The notes: a model not told the origin generated them from the letters alone. Counted from the stretch's first letter, positions 16,739-24,660 are shown. The stretch is DNA of 64,000 nucleotides from Ramlibacter sp. (GCA_030695945.1 JAUYOG010000050.1:1-64000), one strand, 5' to 3'. A program made the numbers and translations.

Positions 16739-17167
16739 ATGAACCGCCTCTTCAGATTCCTCGCGCTGCTGGCCGCCGGCCTGGCCCTCTCCGGCGCTGC
16801 GCTGGCGCAGGACAAGGTCGTCTACCACATCGACAGCGCCGAGGCGCAGGCGACCAAGGGGCTGCGCAACGTGCGCAACCACCTCGACGTGGCGCCGGAT
16901 ACGAAGATCATCGTCGTGACGCACGCCGAAGGAATCGACTTCCTGCTGGAAGGCGCGAAGGACAAGAAGAACCCCAACATCGACTACGCGTCGCTGGTGA
17001 GCGCGCTCAAGGCGCGCGGCGTGCGCTTCGAGGTGTGCGAGATCACCTTGCGCAACCGCAACATCAAGAAGGAGCAGTTCATCATGGACGCGGAGTTCAC
17101 GCCCTCGGGCGTGGTCCGCATCGGCCAGCTGCAGGCGCGCGAGAACCACGCCTATATCAAGCCGTGA
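16739..17167 (+). CDS. Exported DsrE-family protein
   Basis: A 142-residue protein with a clear signal peptide (LALLAAGLALSGAALAQ) and a DsrE/DsrF-like alpha/beta domain (VVYHIDSAEAQATKGLRNVRNHL, IIVVTHAEGIDFLL, SLVSALKARGVRFEVCEITL). The lone Cys in FEVCEITL sits where DsrE-like proteins carry a persulfide-binding Cys. It may bind or carry sulfane sulfur in the periplasm beside the Sox proteins. AAGGAAG precedes the ATG. The function is inferred from fold and neighbourhood. Confidence 0.8.
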   Translation: MNRLFRFLALLAAGLALSGAALAQDKVVYHIDSAEAQATKGLRNVRNHLDVAPDTKIIVVTHAEGIDFLLEGAKDKKNPNIDYASLVSALKARGVRFEVCEITLRNRNIKKEQFIMDAEFTPSGVVRIGQLQARENHAYIKP

Positions 17168-17177
17168 TGCTGGGCCG

Positions 17178-17197
17178 GGTGGGCACCTGTGCCCACC
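17178..17197. repeat. Short palindromic repeat
   Basis: GGTGGGCAC-CT-GTGCCCACC is a perfect 9-bp inverted repeat with a 2-nt loop between the DsrE-like gene and soxC. Related half-elements occur near 6234 and 6559. It could form a hairpin after the DsrE-like gene but has no U-tract. Confidence 0.6.
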
Positions 17198-17277
17198 GGT
17201 GAAAGCGCCGCGTCATCGCCCTGGGCACGACGGTGCGGGCTAGCGTAAACCCCGACGCCACCGCGCCTTGCCGACCG

Positions 17278-17307
17278 TTATATTACTAATTCTGCATGTA
17301 ATGATAG
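17278..17307. promoter_or_regulatory. AT-rich promoter region before soxC
   Basis: TTATATTACTAATTC followed by GCATGTAATGATAG ends 9 bp before the soxC start. It resembles the AT-rich patches at 14681 and 19725 and is a candidate promoter/operator of the sox operon. Confidence 0.4.
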
Positions 17308-17316
17308 AAAGACGCC

Positions 17317-18657
17317 ATGGATGCCGGTCGCCTGCGAAAAGCGCCTGAAAATTTCCTGGACCGCCAAGGTATTGCCGAGGTGGCCGCGCAAGCCCTTGGT
17401 GGCCGGCGCGATTTCATCCGCGGCGCCTTTGCCGCGGCCGCCGCCGGCATGGCGCTGCCCGCCGTCCGTGCGCAGGCAGTGGCGCCCGCCGACGGCGACC
17501 CCAACATCCTCAACCTGACGGACCACGCCAAAGGCCTGGGCCAGCCGGTCGCGGTGGGCTATGGCAAGCCTTCGAAATACGAGGCGAACGTCCAGCGGCG
17601 CCAGAGCCCCGGCCTGACCCAGACGACGCAGGCGTCCGTCTCGTTCGCGCCGCTGCAATCCCTTTTCGGCATCGTGACGCCCAGCGGCCTGCACTTCGAG
17701 CGGCATCACCAGGGCTGGTGGGACATCGACCCGTCCAAACACCGCTTCATGGTCAACGGTCTGGTGAAAAAGCCCCGGGTGTTCACCATGGATGAGCTGA
17801 TGCGCCTGCCCTCGGTCTCGCGCTTCCACTTCATCGAGTGCGGCGCCAACACCGGCATGGAATGGGGCAACGTGGCCGTGCCCACCGCGCAGTACACGCA
17901 CGGCATGCTGTCATGCAGCGAGTTCACCGGCGTGCCGCTGATCACCATCCTCGAACAGTGCGGCGTCGACCTGGGCAAGGGCAGGTTCGTGCTCGCCGAA
18001 GGCGGCGACGGCTCATCCATGACGCGCACCATCCCCATGGACCTGATCCGCTCGGGCGAGGTGATGGTCGCCTACGGCCAGAACGGCGAGATGCTGCGCC
18101 CGGAGAACGGCTACCCGCTGCGCCTCGTGGTGCCCGGCGTGCAGGGCGTGAGCTGGGTCAAGTACCTGCGCCGCGTGGAAGTGGGCGACAAGCCCTATGC
18201 CGCCAAGGACGAGACGATCCATTACGTGGACCTGATGCCCGATGGCAAGCACCGCCAGTACACGAGCATCCAGGAGTGCAAGAGCGTGGTCACCACGCCG
18301 TCAGGCGGGCAGGTGCTGCTGGACAAGGGCTTCTACAACGTGACCGGCCTCGCCTGGTCCGGTCGCGGCAAGGTCAAGCGCGTGGACGTCTCCGTCGACG
18401 GCGGCCGCAACTGGCGCACCGCGCGGCTGGAAGGCCCGGTGATGAGCAAGTGCCTGACGCGCTTTTCCATCGACTGGGTGTGGGACGGCAAGCCGGCCAT
18501 CATCCAGAGCCGCGCCACCGACGAAACCGGCCATGTGCAACCCAGCTACCGGCAGCTGCGCGCGGTGCGCGGCACGCGGTCGATCTACCACAACAACGCG
18601 ATCCAGTCGTGGCTGGTCGAGGAAAACGGCGAGGTGAAGAATGTCCAAGTCGGTTAA
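17317..18657 (+). CDS. soxC: Sulfane dehydrogenase molybdopterin subunit SoxC
   Basis: A 446-residue sulfite-oxidase-family protein. A twin-arginine signal GGRRDFIRGAFAAAAAGMALP near residues 29-49 implies folded export with cofactor. The molybdenum-binding Cys lies in FHFIECGANTGMEWG near residue 175. The C-terminal immunoglobulin-like dimer domain contains GLAWSGRGKVKRVDVSVDGG. With SoxD it removes six electrons from the SoxY-bound sulfane sulfur, so the pathway can take thiosulfate to sulfate without storing sulfur globules. It overlaps soxD by 17 nt, a strong sign of coupling. Confidence 0.95.
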   Translation: MDAGRLRKAPENFLDRQGIAEVAAQALGGRRDFIRGAFAAAAAGMALPAVRAQAVAPADGDPNILNLTDHAKGLGQPVAVGYGKPSKYEANVQRRQSPGLTQTTQASVSFAPLQSLFGIVTPSGLHFERHHQGWWDIDPSKHRFMVNGLVKKPRVFTMDELMRLPSVSRFHFIECGANTGMEWGNVAVPTAQYTHGMLSCSEFTGVPLITILEQCGVDLGKGRFVLAEGGDGSSMTRTIPMDLIRSGEVMVAYGQNGEMLRPENGYPLRLVVPGVQGVSWVKYLRRVEVGDKPYAAKDETIHYVDLMPDGKHRQYTSIQECKSVVTTPSGGQVLLDKGFYNVTGLAWSGRGKVKRVDVSVDGGRNWRTARLEGPVMSKCLTRFSIDWVWDGKPAIIQSRATDETGHVQPSYRQLRAVRGTRSIYHNNAIQSWLVEENGEVKNVQVG

Positions 18658-19684
18658 GGCGCTGGCCCTTGCCGTCATGGCTTGTGTCGCGAGCATGGCC
18701 TGGGCGCAAGGCAAGTCTTTCCCCGGCATCGGCCGCGACGCGACACCCAAGGAGGTGGCCGCGTGGGATATCGACGTGCGGCCCGACTTCAAGGGGTTGC
18801 CCGCGGGCTCCGGCAGCGTGGCCAAGGGCCAGGAAGTCTGGGAAGGCAAGTGCGCCTCCTGCCACGGCGTGTTCGGCGAATCGAACCAGGTGTTCAACCC
18901 CCTGGTGGGGGGCACCACCGCCGAGGACATCAAGAGCGGGCGCGTCGCCACCCTGATGCGGCCGGACTACCCCGGCCGCACCACGATGATGAAGCTGTCC
19001 AGCGTCTCCACGCTGTGGGACTACATCAACCGCGCCATGCCGTGGGCCCAACCCAAGTCGCTGAGCGTCGAGGAGGTCTATGCGGTCACCGCCTACCTGC
19101 TCAACCTTGCGGACGTGGTGCCTTCCGACTTCACGCTCTCCAACAAGAACATCGGCGAGGTGCAGAACCGCCTGCCGAACCGCAACGGCATGACGACCGA
19201 CCACGGGCTGTGGCCCGGCAAGGAGATCGGCAAAGGCAAGCCCGACGTTGCCGGCAGTGCCTGCATGAAGGACTGCGCGGTGGACTCCAAGGTCACGTCG
19301 ATCCTGCCGAACTTCGCGCGCAACGCGCACGGCAACCTGGCGGAGCAGAACCGCACCGTGGGCGCCCAGCGGGGAGCGAACACGGCGGCCGCCGCCGCGG
19401 CGACTCCGGCTGCGGCGGGCAACGGCACGGGCGCAGGCAAGGAGATCGCCGCGCTCACGCAGAAGAACAACTGCACCGCATGCCACGCAGCCGAGACGCG
19501 CATCGTCGGGCCGAGCTGGTCCGAGATCGCCGGCAAGCATTCCGGCAAGGCCGACTACATCGCGACCAAGATCCGCTCCGGCGGCTCGGGGGTGTGGGGC
19601 GCGATCCCGATGCCCCCACAAACACTGACCGAAGAAGAAGCGAAGAAAATCGCCGGCTGGCTTGCGTCGGGCGGAAAACCATGA
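18641..19684 (+). CDS. soxD: Sulfane dehydrogenase diheme cytochrome SoxD
   Basis: A 347-residue periplasmic cytochrome with a signal peptide ending near MAWAQG. The first heme site CASCH (about residue 73) is followed by a SoxD-specific middle region (GLWPGKEIGKGKPDVAGSACMKDC). An Ala-rich linker (residues ~245-262) leads to a C-terminal cytochrome domain with CTACH and a distal Met in IPMPPQTLTEEE. It receives electrons from the SoxC molybdenum centre. The linker-joined second domain resembles a cytochrome c551 and may be a late fusion. Confidence 0.93.
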   Translation: MSKSVKALALAVMACVASMAWAQGKSFPGIGRDATPKEVAAWDIDVRPDFKGLPAGSGSVAKGQEVWEGKCASCHGVFGESNQVFNPLVGGTTAEDIKSGRVATLMRPDYPGRTTMMKLSSVSTLWDYINRAMPWAQPKSLSVEEVYAVTAYLLNLADVVPSDFTLSNKNIGEVQNRLPNRNGMTTDHGLWPGKEIGKGKPDVAGSACMKDCAVDSKVTSILPNFARNAHGNLAEQNRTVGAQRGANTAAAAAATPAAAGNGTGAGKEIAALTQKNNCTACHAAETRIVGPSWSEIAGKHSGKADYIATKIRSGGSGVWGAIPMPPQTLTEEEAKKIAGWLASGGKP

Positions 19685-19724
19685 GCCGAGCTGCAGGGAT
19701 ATCCCGCATGACAACCCGCCCATC

Positions 19725-19752
19725 CATTTATTAGCATCCACTTAATCATTAG
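19725..19752 (+). promoter_or_regulatory. AT-rich leader before soxY sharing a 13-mer with the soxB leader
   Basis: ATTTATTAGCATCCACTTAA followed by TCATTAGGAG. The 13-mer AGCATCCACTTAA (19733-19745) is repeated exactly at 22239-22251 before soxB. Here it is followed by an AGGAG ribosome-binding site and the soxY ATG. Confidence 0.5.
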
Positions 19753-19762
19753 GAGCCGCTCC

Positions 19763-20218
19763 ATGCAATCCCGTCGCGAGACACTCAAGCAAAGCGCCAT
19801 CGTCGCCGGCCTCCTGGCCACGACCGGCCTCTTCCCCCGCGCCGCCCTGGCCTTCAACAAGGCCGCGTTCGATGCCAAGACCGTTGCCGAGGCGGTTAAG
19901 GCCTTCGGCGGCGGCGCGCCGGCCGAGAGCAAGGACGTCACGCTGACAGCCCCCGACATCGCCGAGAACGGCGCCGTCGTTCCCTTTGGCGTGGCAACCA
20001 CCCTGGCCGGCGTGAAGCAGATGCTGATCCTGGTCGAGAAGAACCCGAGCGCCCTCGTGGCCAAGTTCGACGTGACCGACGCCGTCGAGCCGAACTTCTC
20101 GACGCGCGCGAAGATGGGCCAGTCCTCCGACGTCTACGCGGTGGCCATCACCGCCGACGGCAAGGCCCACTTCGCCAAGAAGGAAGTGAAGGTCACCCTC
20201 GGCGGCTGTGGCGGATAA
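19763..20218 (+). CDS. soxY: Sulfur carrier protein SoxY
   Basis: A 151-residue carrier with a twin-arginine signal SRRETLKQSAIVAGLLATTG and the diagnostic C-terminal swinging arm GGCGG, whose Cys holds the thiosulfate-derived sulfur chain during oxidation. The mature domain has the SoxY phrases ITAPDIAENGAVVP-like (here LTAPDIAENGAVV) and SSDVYAVAITADGK. It acts with SoxZ in the periplasm. A well-placed AGGAG precedes the ATG. Confidence 0.96.
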   Translation: MQSRRETLKQSAIVAGLLATTGLFPRAALAFNKAAFDAKTVAEAVKAFGGGAPAESKDVTLTAPDIAENGAVVPFGVATTLAGVKQMLILVEKNPSALVAKFDVTDAVEPNFSTRAKMGQSSDVYAVAITADGKAHFAKKEVKVTLGGCGG

Positions 20219-20233
20219 GTTGGCTCCCCCCCG

Positions 20234-20290
20234 AAGCGCCTGCGGCGCCTCCCCCTCGAGGGGGCGCCACCAGTGGCCCGGCAAAGCCGG
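20234..20290. repeat. Structured intercistronic element between soxY and soxZ
   Basis: Three consecutive dyads lie here: GCGCC-TGC-GGCGC (20236-20248), the palindrome CCCCCTCGAGGGGG (20251-20264) and CCGGC-AAA-GCCGG (20278-20290). The style is that of small Burkholderiales intergenic repeats. It splits soxY from its partner soxZ and could attenuate, stabilise or process the transcript. Confidence 0.6.
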
Positions 20291-20313
20291 TTCCACGGTG
20301 GCCCCCGCATTGC

Positions 20314-20327
20314 ATTGATATCAATAT
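20314..20327. promoter_or_regulatory. Palindrome before soxZ
   Basis: ATTGATATCAAT (20314-20325) is a perfect 12-bp palindrome in an AT-rich patch 16 bp before the soxZ start. It is a candidate operator or internal promoter element. Confidence 0.4.
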
Positions 20328-20341
20328 CTCAGGAGTAAGAC

Positions 20342-20653
20342 ATGGCAGATCCGATGCGCATTCGCGCCCAAGCAGCAGGTGGCAACGCCACCGTCCGTGT
20401 GCTCATGAGCCACGAAATGGAAACCGGCCAGCGCAAGGACAGCGCGGGCAAGGTCATCCCCGCCTGGCACATCACCGACGTCACCGCGGCGCTCAACGGC
20501 AAGCCCGTGATGAGCGCGGAGTGGGGCCCGGCCGTGGCCAAGAACCCGTTCCTGCAATTCACCATCAAGGGTGCCAAGGCCGGCGACAAGGTTGCCGTCA
20601 CCTGGAAGGACAACAAGGGCGACACGCGTACCGACGAAGCAGTGGTGTCCTGA
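20342..20653 (+). CDS. soxZ: Sulfur carrier partner SoxZ
   Basis: A 103-residue immunoglobulin-like protein without signal peptide, which is normal because SoxZ is exported bound to SoxY by the Tat pathway. Family phrases: MRIRAQAAGGNATVRVLMSHEMETGQ, ITDVTAALNGKPVMSAEWGP, and KGAKAGDKVAVTWKDNKGD. CAGGAG is 8 nt upstream. Together with SoxY it forms the carrier on which thiosulfate is processed. Confidence 0.96.
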   Translation: MADPMRIRAQAAGGNATVRVLMSHEMETGQRKDSAGKVIPAWHITDVTAALNGKPVMSAEWGPAVAKNPFLQFTIKGAKAGDKVAVTWKDNKGDTRTDEAVVS

Positions 20654-20694
20654 ACCAGGCCCAGGCACCAACAAGCTCAAGGAGACAACGCGTC

Positions 20695-21495
20695 ATGCTG
20701 AAAAAAAGAAACCTCTTGCTCGCTGCCGCCCTCGCGGTCGCCGGCCCCGTGCTGGCACAGAAGACCGCCACGGAGTCCATCGAGGAATACCGGGCGATGC
20801 TGGCCGACGGCAACCCGGCGGAGTTGTTCGAGGCCAAGGGCGAGGCGCTCTGGAAGCAGAAGCGCGGCCCGAAGAACGCGTCGCTCGAAGCCTGCGACCT
20901 GGGCAAGGGACCGGGCGTGGTCAAGGGCGCGTTCGTGCAGTTGCCGCGCTACTTCCCCGACACGCAGAAAGTGCAGGACCTGGAAACCCGCCTGGTCACG
21001 TGCATGGCACAGCTGCAGGGGTTCGACGCCAAGGAAATCGCCAAGACGCCGTTCGGCAAGGGCGAGCAGGCGAACGTCACGGCGCTGGCCACCTGGATCG
21101 CGGCCGAGTCGAAGGGCCAGCGCTTCGACCTGCCGCAGGCGCACCCCATGGAACGCACTTTCTATGAAACGGGCAAGCGGATCTTCTTCATGCGGGGTGG
21201 CACCCACGACTTCTCATGCGCGTCCTGCCATGGCGAGGACGGCAAGCGAATCCGCCTGCAGGACCTGCCTAACCTCACCAAGAACCCGGGCGACGGCGTC
21301 GGCTTCGCGGCCTGGCCGGCCTACCGCGTCTCCAACGGCCAGATGTGGGGCATGCAGCTGCGCCTGAACGACTGCTTCCGGCAACAACGCTTCCCGTATC
21401 CGGAGTTCGGCGCCGACGCGCTGACCGCCATCTCGACGTACCTCGGCGTGAACGCCAAGGGCGCCAAATCGGCTGCGCCGACCATCAAGCGTTGA
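20695..21495 (+). CDS. soxA: L-cysteine S-thiosulfotransferase subunit SoxA
   Basis: A 266-residue cytochrome with a signal peptide (LLLAAALAVAGPVLAQ). It has one CASCH heme site near residue 180 and the active-site Cys in RLNDCFRQQRF near residue 225, which in SoxA is a persulfide-ligated heme ligand. The N-terminal half keeps two lone Cys (EACDLG and VTCMAQ) where diheme SoxA proteins bind another heme, so this is a monoheme form. With SoxX it couples thiosulfate to the SoxY Cys. AAGGAG lies 10 nt before the ATG. Confidence 0.95.
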   Translation: MLKKRNLLLAAALAVAGPVLAQKTATESIEEYRAMLADGNPAELFEAKGEALWKQKRGPKNASLEACDLGKGPGVVKGAFVQLPRYFPDTQKVQDLETRLVTCMAQLQGFDAKEIAKTPFGKGEQANVTALATWIAAESKGQRFDLPQAHPMERTFYETGKRIFFMRGGTHDFSCASCHGEDGKRIRLQDLPNLTKNPGDGVGFAAWPAYRVSNGQMWGMQLRLNDCFRQQRFPYPEFGADALTAISTYLGVNAKGAKSAAPTIKR

Positions 21496-21508
21496 AGCGA
21501 GACCCTCC

Positions 21509-22177
21509 ATGAAGAAAACACCGATCACGATCGCTGCCACCCTCGTCGCGGCGACCATTGTCACGGCCTGCGCCACCGGCGGCGCGCCCTCCGCGGCCAA
21601 CGTCGAGAAACTGGCCGACAGCATGGTGAAGTCCGCCTTCCGCGCGGAGGGTATCGCCACCACCGATCGCGTCACCGCGATCGACGAAACCCTGAAGGAA
21701 TGCAACGCGGCCGACGCCGCCGGCAAGCCGCTGGACCCCGCCGTGGCCAAGCGCCTCGAGGCGGCCAACCTCAAGACGGTCAAGTGGCCCAGCGACGGCA
21801 AGTTCCTGGGCGACTGGAAGGCCGGCGAGAAGCTGGCGCAAAGCGGCCGCGGCATGACCTGGACCGACAAGTCCACGAAGACCGCCGACAACGGCGGCAA
21901 TTGCTACAACTGCCACCAGATCGCCAAGGAAGAGATCTCCTTCGGCACCATCGGGCCCAGCCTGTACAACTACGGCAAGATGCGCGGCGTCTCCGACCCG
22001 AACAGCGCCGCGGCCAAGCCCATCGTGGAATACACCTGGGGCAAGATCTGGAACGCCAAGGCCTACAACGCCTGTTCCAACATGCCGCGCGCGGGCCATG
22101 CCGGTATCCTCGACGAGCAGCAGATCAGGAACATCGTCGCGCTGCTGCTGGACCCGCAGTCACCCGTGAACAAGTGA
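21509..22177 (+). CDS. soxX: L-cysteine S-thiosulfotransferase cytochrome subunit SoxX
   Basis: A 222-residue monoheme cytochrome. The signal peptide ends in a VTAC lipobox-like motif, so it may be a lipoprotein. The heme motif CYNCH is near residue 131, preceded by TADNGGN and followed by GTIGPSLYNYGK; a Met ligand is likely in CSNMPRAGHAG. The N-terminal ~80-residue extension makes it longer than minimal SoxX. It pairs with SoxA and lies 13 nt downstream of soxA. A rho-independent terminator follows. Confidence 0.94.
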   Translation: MKKTPITIAATLVAATIVTACATGGAPSAANVEKLADSMVKSAFRAEGIATTDRVTAIDETLKECNAADAAGKPLDPAVAKRLEAANLKTVKWPSDGKFLGDWKAGEKLAQSGRGMTWTDKSTKTADNGGNCYNCHQIAKEEISFGTIGPSLYNYGKMRGVSDPNSAAAKPIVEYTWGKIWNAKAYNACSNMPRAGHAGILDEQQIRNIVALLLDPQSPVNK

Positions 22178-22201
22178 CGCGGCCGCACCGATTCCAGAGT
22201 T

Positions 22202-22224
22202 AGCCCGGTTCGCCGGGCTTTTTT
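22202..22224 (+). terminator. Rho-independent terminator after soxX
   Basis: AGCCCGG-TTCG-CCGGGCT is a perfect 7-bp stem with a stable tetraloop, followed by TTTTTT. It separates soxCDYZAX from soxB and suggests partial termination or an independent soxB unit. Confidence 0.88.
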
Positions 22225-22230
22225 GCCGCC

Positions 22231-22251
22231 AATACATCAGCATCCACTTAA
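22231..22251 (+). promoter_or_regulatory. soxB leader sharing a 13-mer with the soxY leader
   Basis: AATACATCAGCATCCACTTAA runs almost directly into the soxB ATG. AGCATCCACTTAA is identical to 19733-19745. Unlike soxY, no purine-rich ribosome-binding site lies between this motif and the start. Confidence 0.45.
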
Positions 22252-22253
22252 GC

Positions 22254-23996
22254 ATGAACCTCTCCAAGCGCGAATTCCTCCAGGTGCTGGGCGCGGCGAG
22301 CGTGGCCGGCATGGGCCTGGGCCGCTGGTCCCAGGCCGACGCAGCGACCGCCGCCGACAAGCTGTACGACATGCCGAAGTTCGGCAACGTCTCCTTCCTG
22401 CACATGACCGACTGCCATGCGCAGTTGAAGCCCATCTATTTCCGCGAGCCCAGCGTCAACCTCGGCGTGGCCGGCATGAACGGCCAGCTGCCGCACCTGG
22501 TGGGCGAACACCTGCTGAAGGTCGCCAAGGTGCCGGCCGGCTCGGCCGGCGCCTATGCCCTCACCTGCCTCGATTTCGAGCAGGCGGCGAAGCGCTACGG
22601 CAAGGTCGGCGGCTTCGCGCACCTCGCCACGCTGGTCAAGCGCCTGAAGGCCAGCCGCCCCGGCGCGCTGCTGCTCGACGGCGGCGACACCTGGCAGGGC
22701 TCGGCCACGTCGTTGTGGACCAAAGGCCAGGACATGGTCGATGCCGCCAAGCTGCTGGGCGTGGACATCATGACGGGCCACTGGGAGTTCACGCTCGGCA
22801 TGGACCGCGTGAAGGAGATCGTGGAGAAGGACTTCGCGGGCAAGGTGGACTTCCTTGCGCAGAACATCAAGACCGCCGACTTCGGCGACCCGGTGTTCAA
22901 GCCCTACGTGATCCGCGAGATCAACGGCGTGCCTTGCGCCATCATCGGCCAGGCCTTCCCCTACACGCCCATCGCCAACCCGCGCTACCTGATGGCCGAC
23001 TGGAGCTTCGGCATCCAGGACGAGAACATGCAGAAGATGGTGGACGAGGCCCGCGCCAAGGGCGCGAAGGTCGTCGTCGTGCTGAGCCACAACGGCATGG
23101 ACGTGGACCTCAAGATGGCCAGCCGCGTCAGCGGCATCGACGCCATCATGGGCGGCCACACGCACGACGGCATGCCGGTGGCCAGCGTGGTCGCCAACAA
23201 GGGCGGCAAGACGCTGGTGACCAACGCGGGCTCGAACGGCAAGTTCCTCGCGGTGATGGACTTCGACGTGAAGGATGGCAAGGTGCGCGACTTCCGCTAC
23301 CGCCTGCTGCCGGTGTTCGCGAACATGCTGCCGGCGGACAAGGAGATGGACGCGCTGATCAACAAGATCCGCGCGCCCTACGAGGCGAAGCTGGCGGAAA
23401 AGCTGGCCGTCACTGAAGGCACGCTGTACCGGCGCGGCAACTTCAACGGCAGCGGCGACCAGCTGCTGCTCGATGCGCTGATGGACGTGCAGGGCGCGGA
23501 GATCGCCTTCTCGCCGGGTTTCCGCTGGGGCACCTCGCTGCTGGCCGGGCAAGCCATCACGCGCGAGTGGCTGATGGACATGACGGCCACCACGTACTCG
23601 TACGCCACCGTGAGCCAGATGAGCGGCGAGATGATCAAGACGGTGCTGGAAGACGTCTGCGACAACCTGTTCAACCCCGATCCGTACTACCAGCAGGGCG
23701 GCGACATGGTGCGCGTGGGCGGGCTCGAATACAGCTGCAACCCGCTCGCGCCCATGGGCAAGCGCATCGACAACATGCGCCTGGCCGGCAAGCCGCTCGA
23801 GGCGACACGCCAGTACAAGGTGGCAGGTTGGGCGCCGGTGGCCGAGGAAGCGTCCAGGGCCGGCAACAAGCCGGTGTGGGAACTGGTCGAGCAATGGCTC
23901 AAGGCGAAGAACGGTGTCGTCACCGCCCGCAAGGTCAACATGCCGCAGCTCACGGGCGCGGTGCCCAACGCAGGTTACCTGCCGGAGCCTGCATGA
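22254..23996 (+). CDS. soxB: Thiosulfohydrolase SoxB
   Basis: A 580-residue dimanganese enzyme of the 5'-nucleotidase superfamily that releases sulfate from the SoxY-bound chain. Metal-binding motifs: HMTDCHAQLKPIYFREPS near residue 45, LLDGGDTWQGSATS near 145, MTGHWEFTLG near 180, VVLSHNGMD and GGHTHDGMP. The export signal SKREFLQVLGAASVAGMGLG is of Tat type but with Lys-Arg instead of Arg-Arg. The ATG at 22254 fits the family N-terminus although no clear ribosome-binding site precedes it. The stop overlaps the next gene by 4 nt. Confidence 0.96.
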   Translation: MNLSKREFLQVLGAASVAGMGLGRWSQADAATAADKLYDMPKFGNVSFLHMTDCHAQLKPIYFREPSVNLGVAGMNGQLPHLVGEHLLKVAKVPAGSAGAYALTCLDFEQAAKRYGKVGGFAHLATLVKRLKASRPGALLLDGGDTWQGSATSLWTKGQDMVDAAKLLGVDIMTGHWEFTLGMDRVKEIVEKDFAGKVDFLAQNIKTADFGDPVFKPYVIREINGVPCAIIGQAFPYTPIANPRYLMADWSFGIQDENMQKMVDEARAKGAKVVVVLSHNGMDVDLKMASRVSGIDAIMGGHTHDGMPVASVVANKGGKTLVTNAGSNGKFLAVMDFDVKDGKVRDFRYRLLPVFANMLPADKEMDALINKIRAPYEAKLAEKLAVTEGTLYRRGNFNGSGDQLLLDALMDVQGAEIAFSPGFRWGTSLLAGQAITREWLMDMTATTYSYATVSQMSGEMIKTVLEDVCDNLFNPDPYYQQGGDMVRVGGLEYSCNPLAPMGKRIDNMRLAGKPLEATRQYKVAGWAPVAEEASRAGNKPVWELVEQWLKAKNGVVTARKVNMPQLTGAVPNAGYLPEPA

Positions 23997-24517
23997 ACAC
24001 CACCACGACACACGGAGTTCGCACCTGGGTCGCGGGCGCCGCGATCGCCGCCGCAGCCTTGCTTGGCCATTCCGCGATGGCGCAGCAGGCGACTCTTGCA
24101 TTGCGCTCGATCACGCCCGACGCCGCCCTGAAAGCCGCGCGGGCCGCGTTGGCGAGCTGCCAGAAGAGCGGTTATCAGGTGGCCGTGGCCGTCACTGACC
24201 GGGGCGGGCAGCCCATCGTCATGCTGCGCGACCGGTTCGCGGGGCCGCACACCCCGAACACCGCGCAGGGCAAAGCCTGGACGGCACTCACTTTCAAAAT
24301 CGACACGCTGGCGTTCGCGCAGCTCACGCAGGCGGGCCAGCCGATGTCGGGCATCCGCGAGTTGCCCGGCGTCGTCGCCATCGGCGGCGGGCGCATGATC
24401 GAATCGGCGGGCTCGATCGTCGGCGCGATCGGCGTCTCCGGCGCGCCCGGCGGCGAGGCCGACGATGCCTGTGTCAAGGCCGGCATCGCCGCGATCGCGG
24501 ACGAACTGGAACTCTGA
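23993..24517 (+). CDS. Exported GlcG/HbpS-family protein
   Basis: A 174-residue protein with a signal peptide (AAIAAAALLGHSAMAQ) and a GlcG/HbpS domain: YQVAVAVTDRGGQPIVMLRDRFAGPHT, ALTFKIDTLAF and GVVAIGGGRMIESAGSIVGAIGVSGAPGGEADDAC. HbpS-like proteins bind heme or act as redox-related accessory proteins. Here the gene overlaps soxB (ATGA), so it belongs to the sox operon and may help with heme or sulfur handling. Its exact role is unknown. Confidence 0.82.
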   Translation: MNTTTTHGVRTWVAGAAIAAAALLGHSAMAQQATLALRSITPDAALKAARAALASCQKSGYQVAVAVTDRGGQPIVMLRDRFAGPHTPNTAQGKAWTALTFKIDTLAFAQLTQAGQPMSGIRELPGVVAIGGGRMIESAGSIVGAIGVSGAPGGEADDACVKAGIAAIADELEL

Positions 24518-24524
24518 ATTCAAG

Positions 24525-24548
24525 GAGCCCTTCGGGACTCTTTTCTTT
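24525..24548 (+). terminator. Likely terminator of the soxB unit
   Basis: GAGCCC-TTC-GGGACTC forms an imperfect hairpin with one bulged base followed by TTTTCTTT, 7 nt after the stop of the GlcG-like gene. Confidence 0.6.
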
Positions 24549-24646
24549 GGCCAGTCCCCCTTTTTGTATCGCACTGTTGCAGGCACCGGCCCTGAAGGCT
24601 GGCGACGCAACTGCGGCATGCCTGTGACACAAGGCTCCGTTCATTC

Positions 24647-24660
24647 TTGACGTGAATCAA
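24647..24660 (+). promoter_or_regulatory. FNR box before the ABC/LolA operon
   Basis: TTGACGTGAATCAA matches the FNR dyad at nearly all defined positions. A TACTGT -10-like hexamer begins 22 nt downstream and the ATG lies 53 nt after the box, the layout of a class II FNR promoter. Confidence 0.7.

Noticed and set aside
20221-20300. Rho-independent terminator after soxY
   Set aside because: The hairpins are strong but no U-tract follows on either strand; described as a structured repeat instead.
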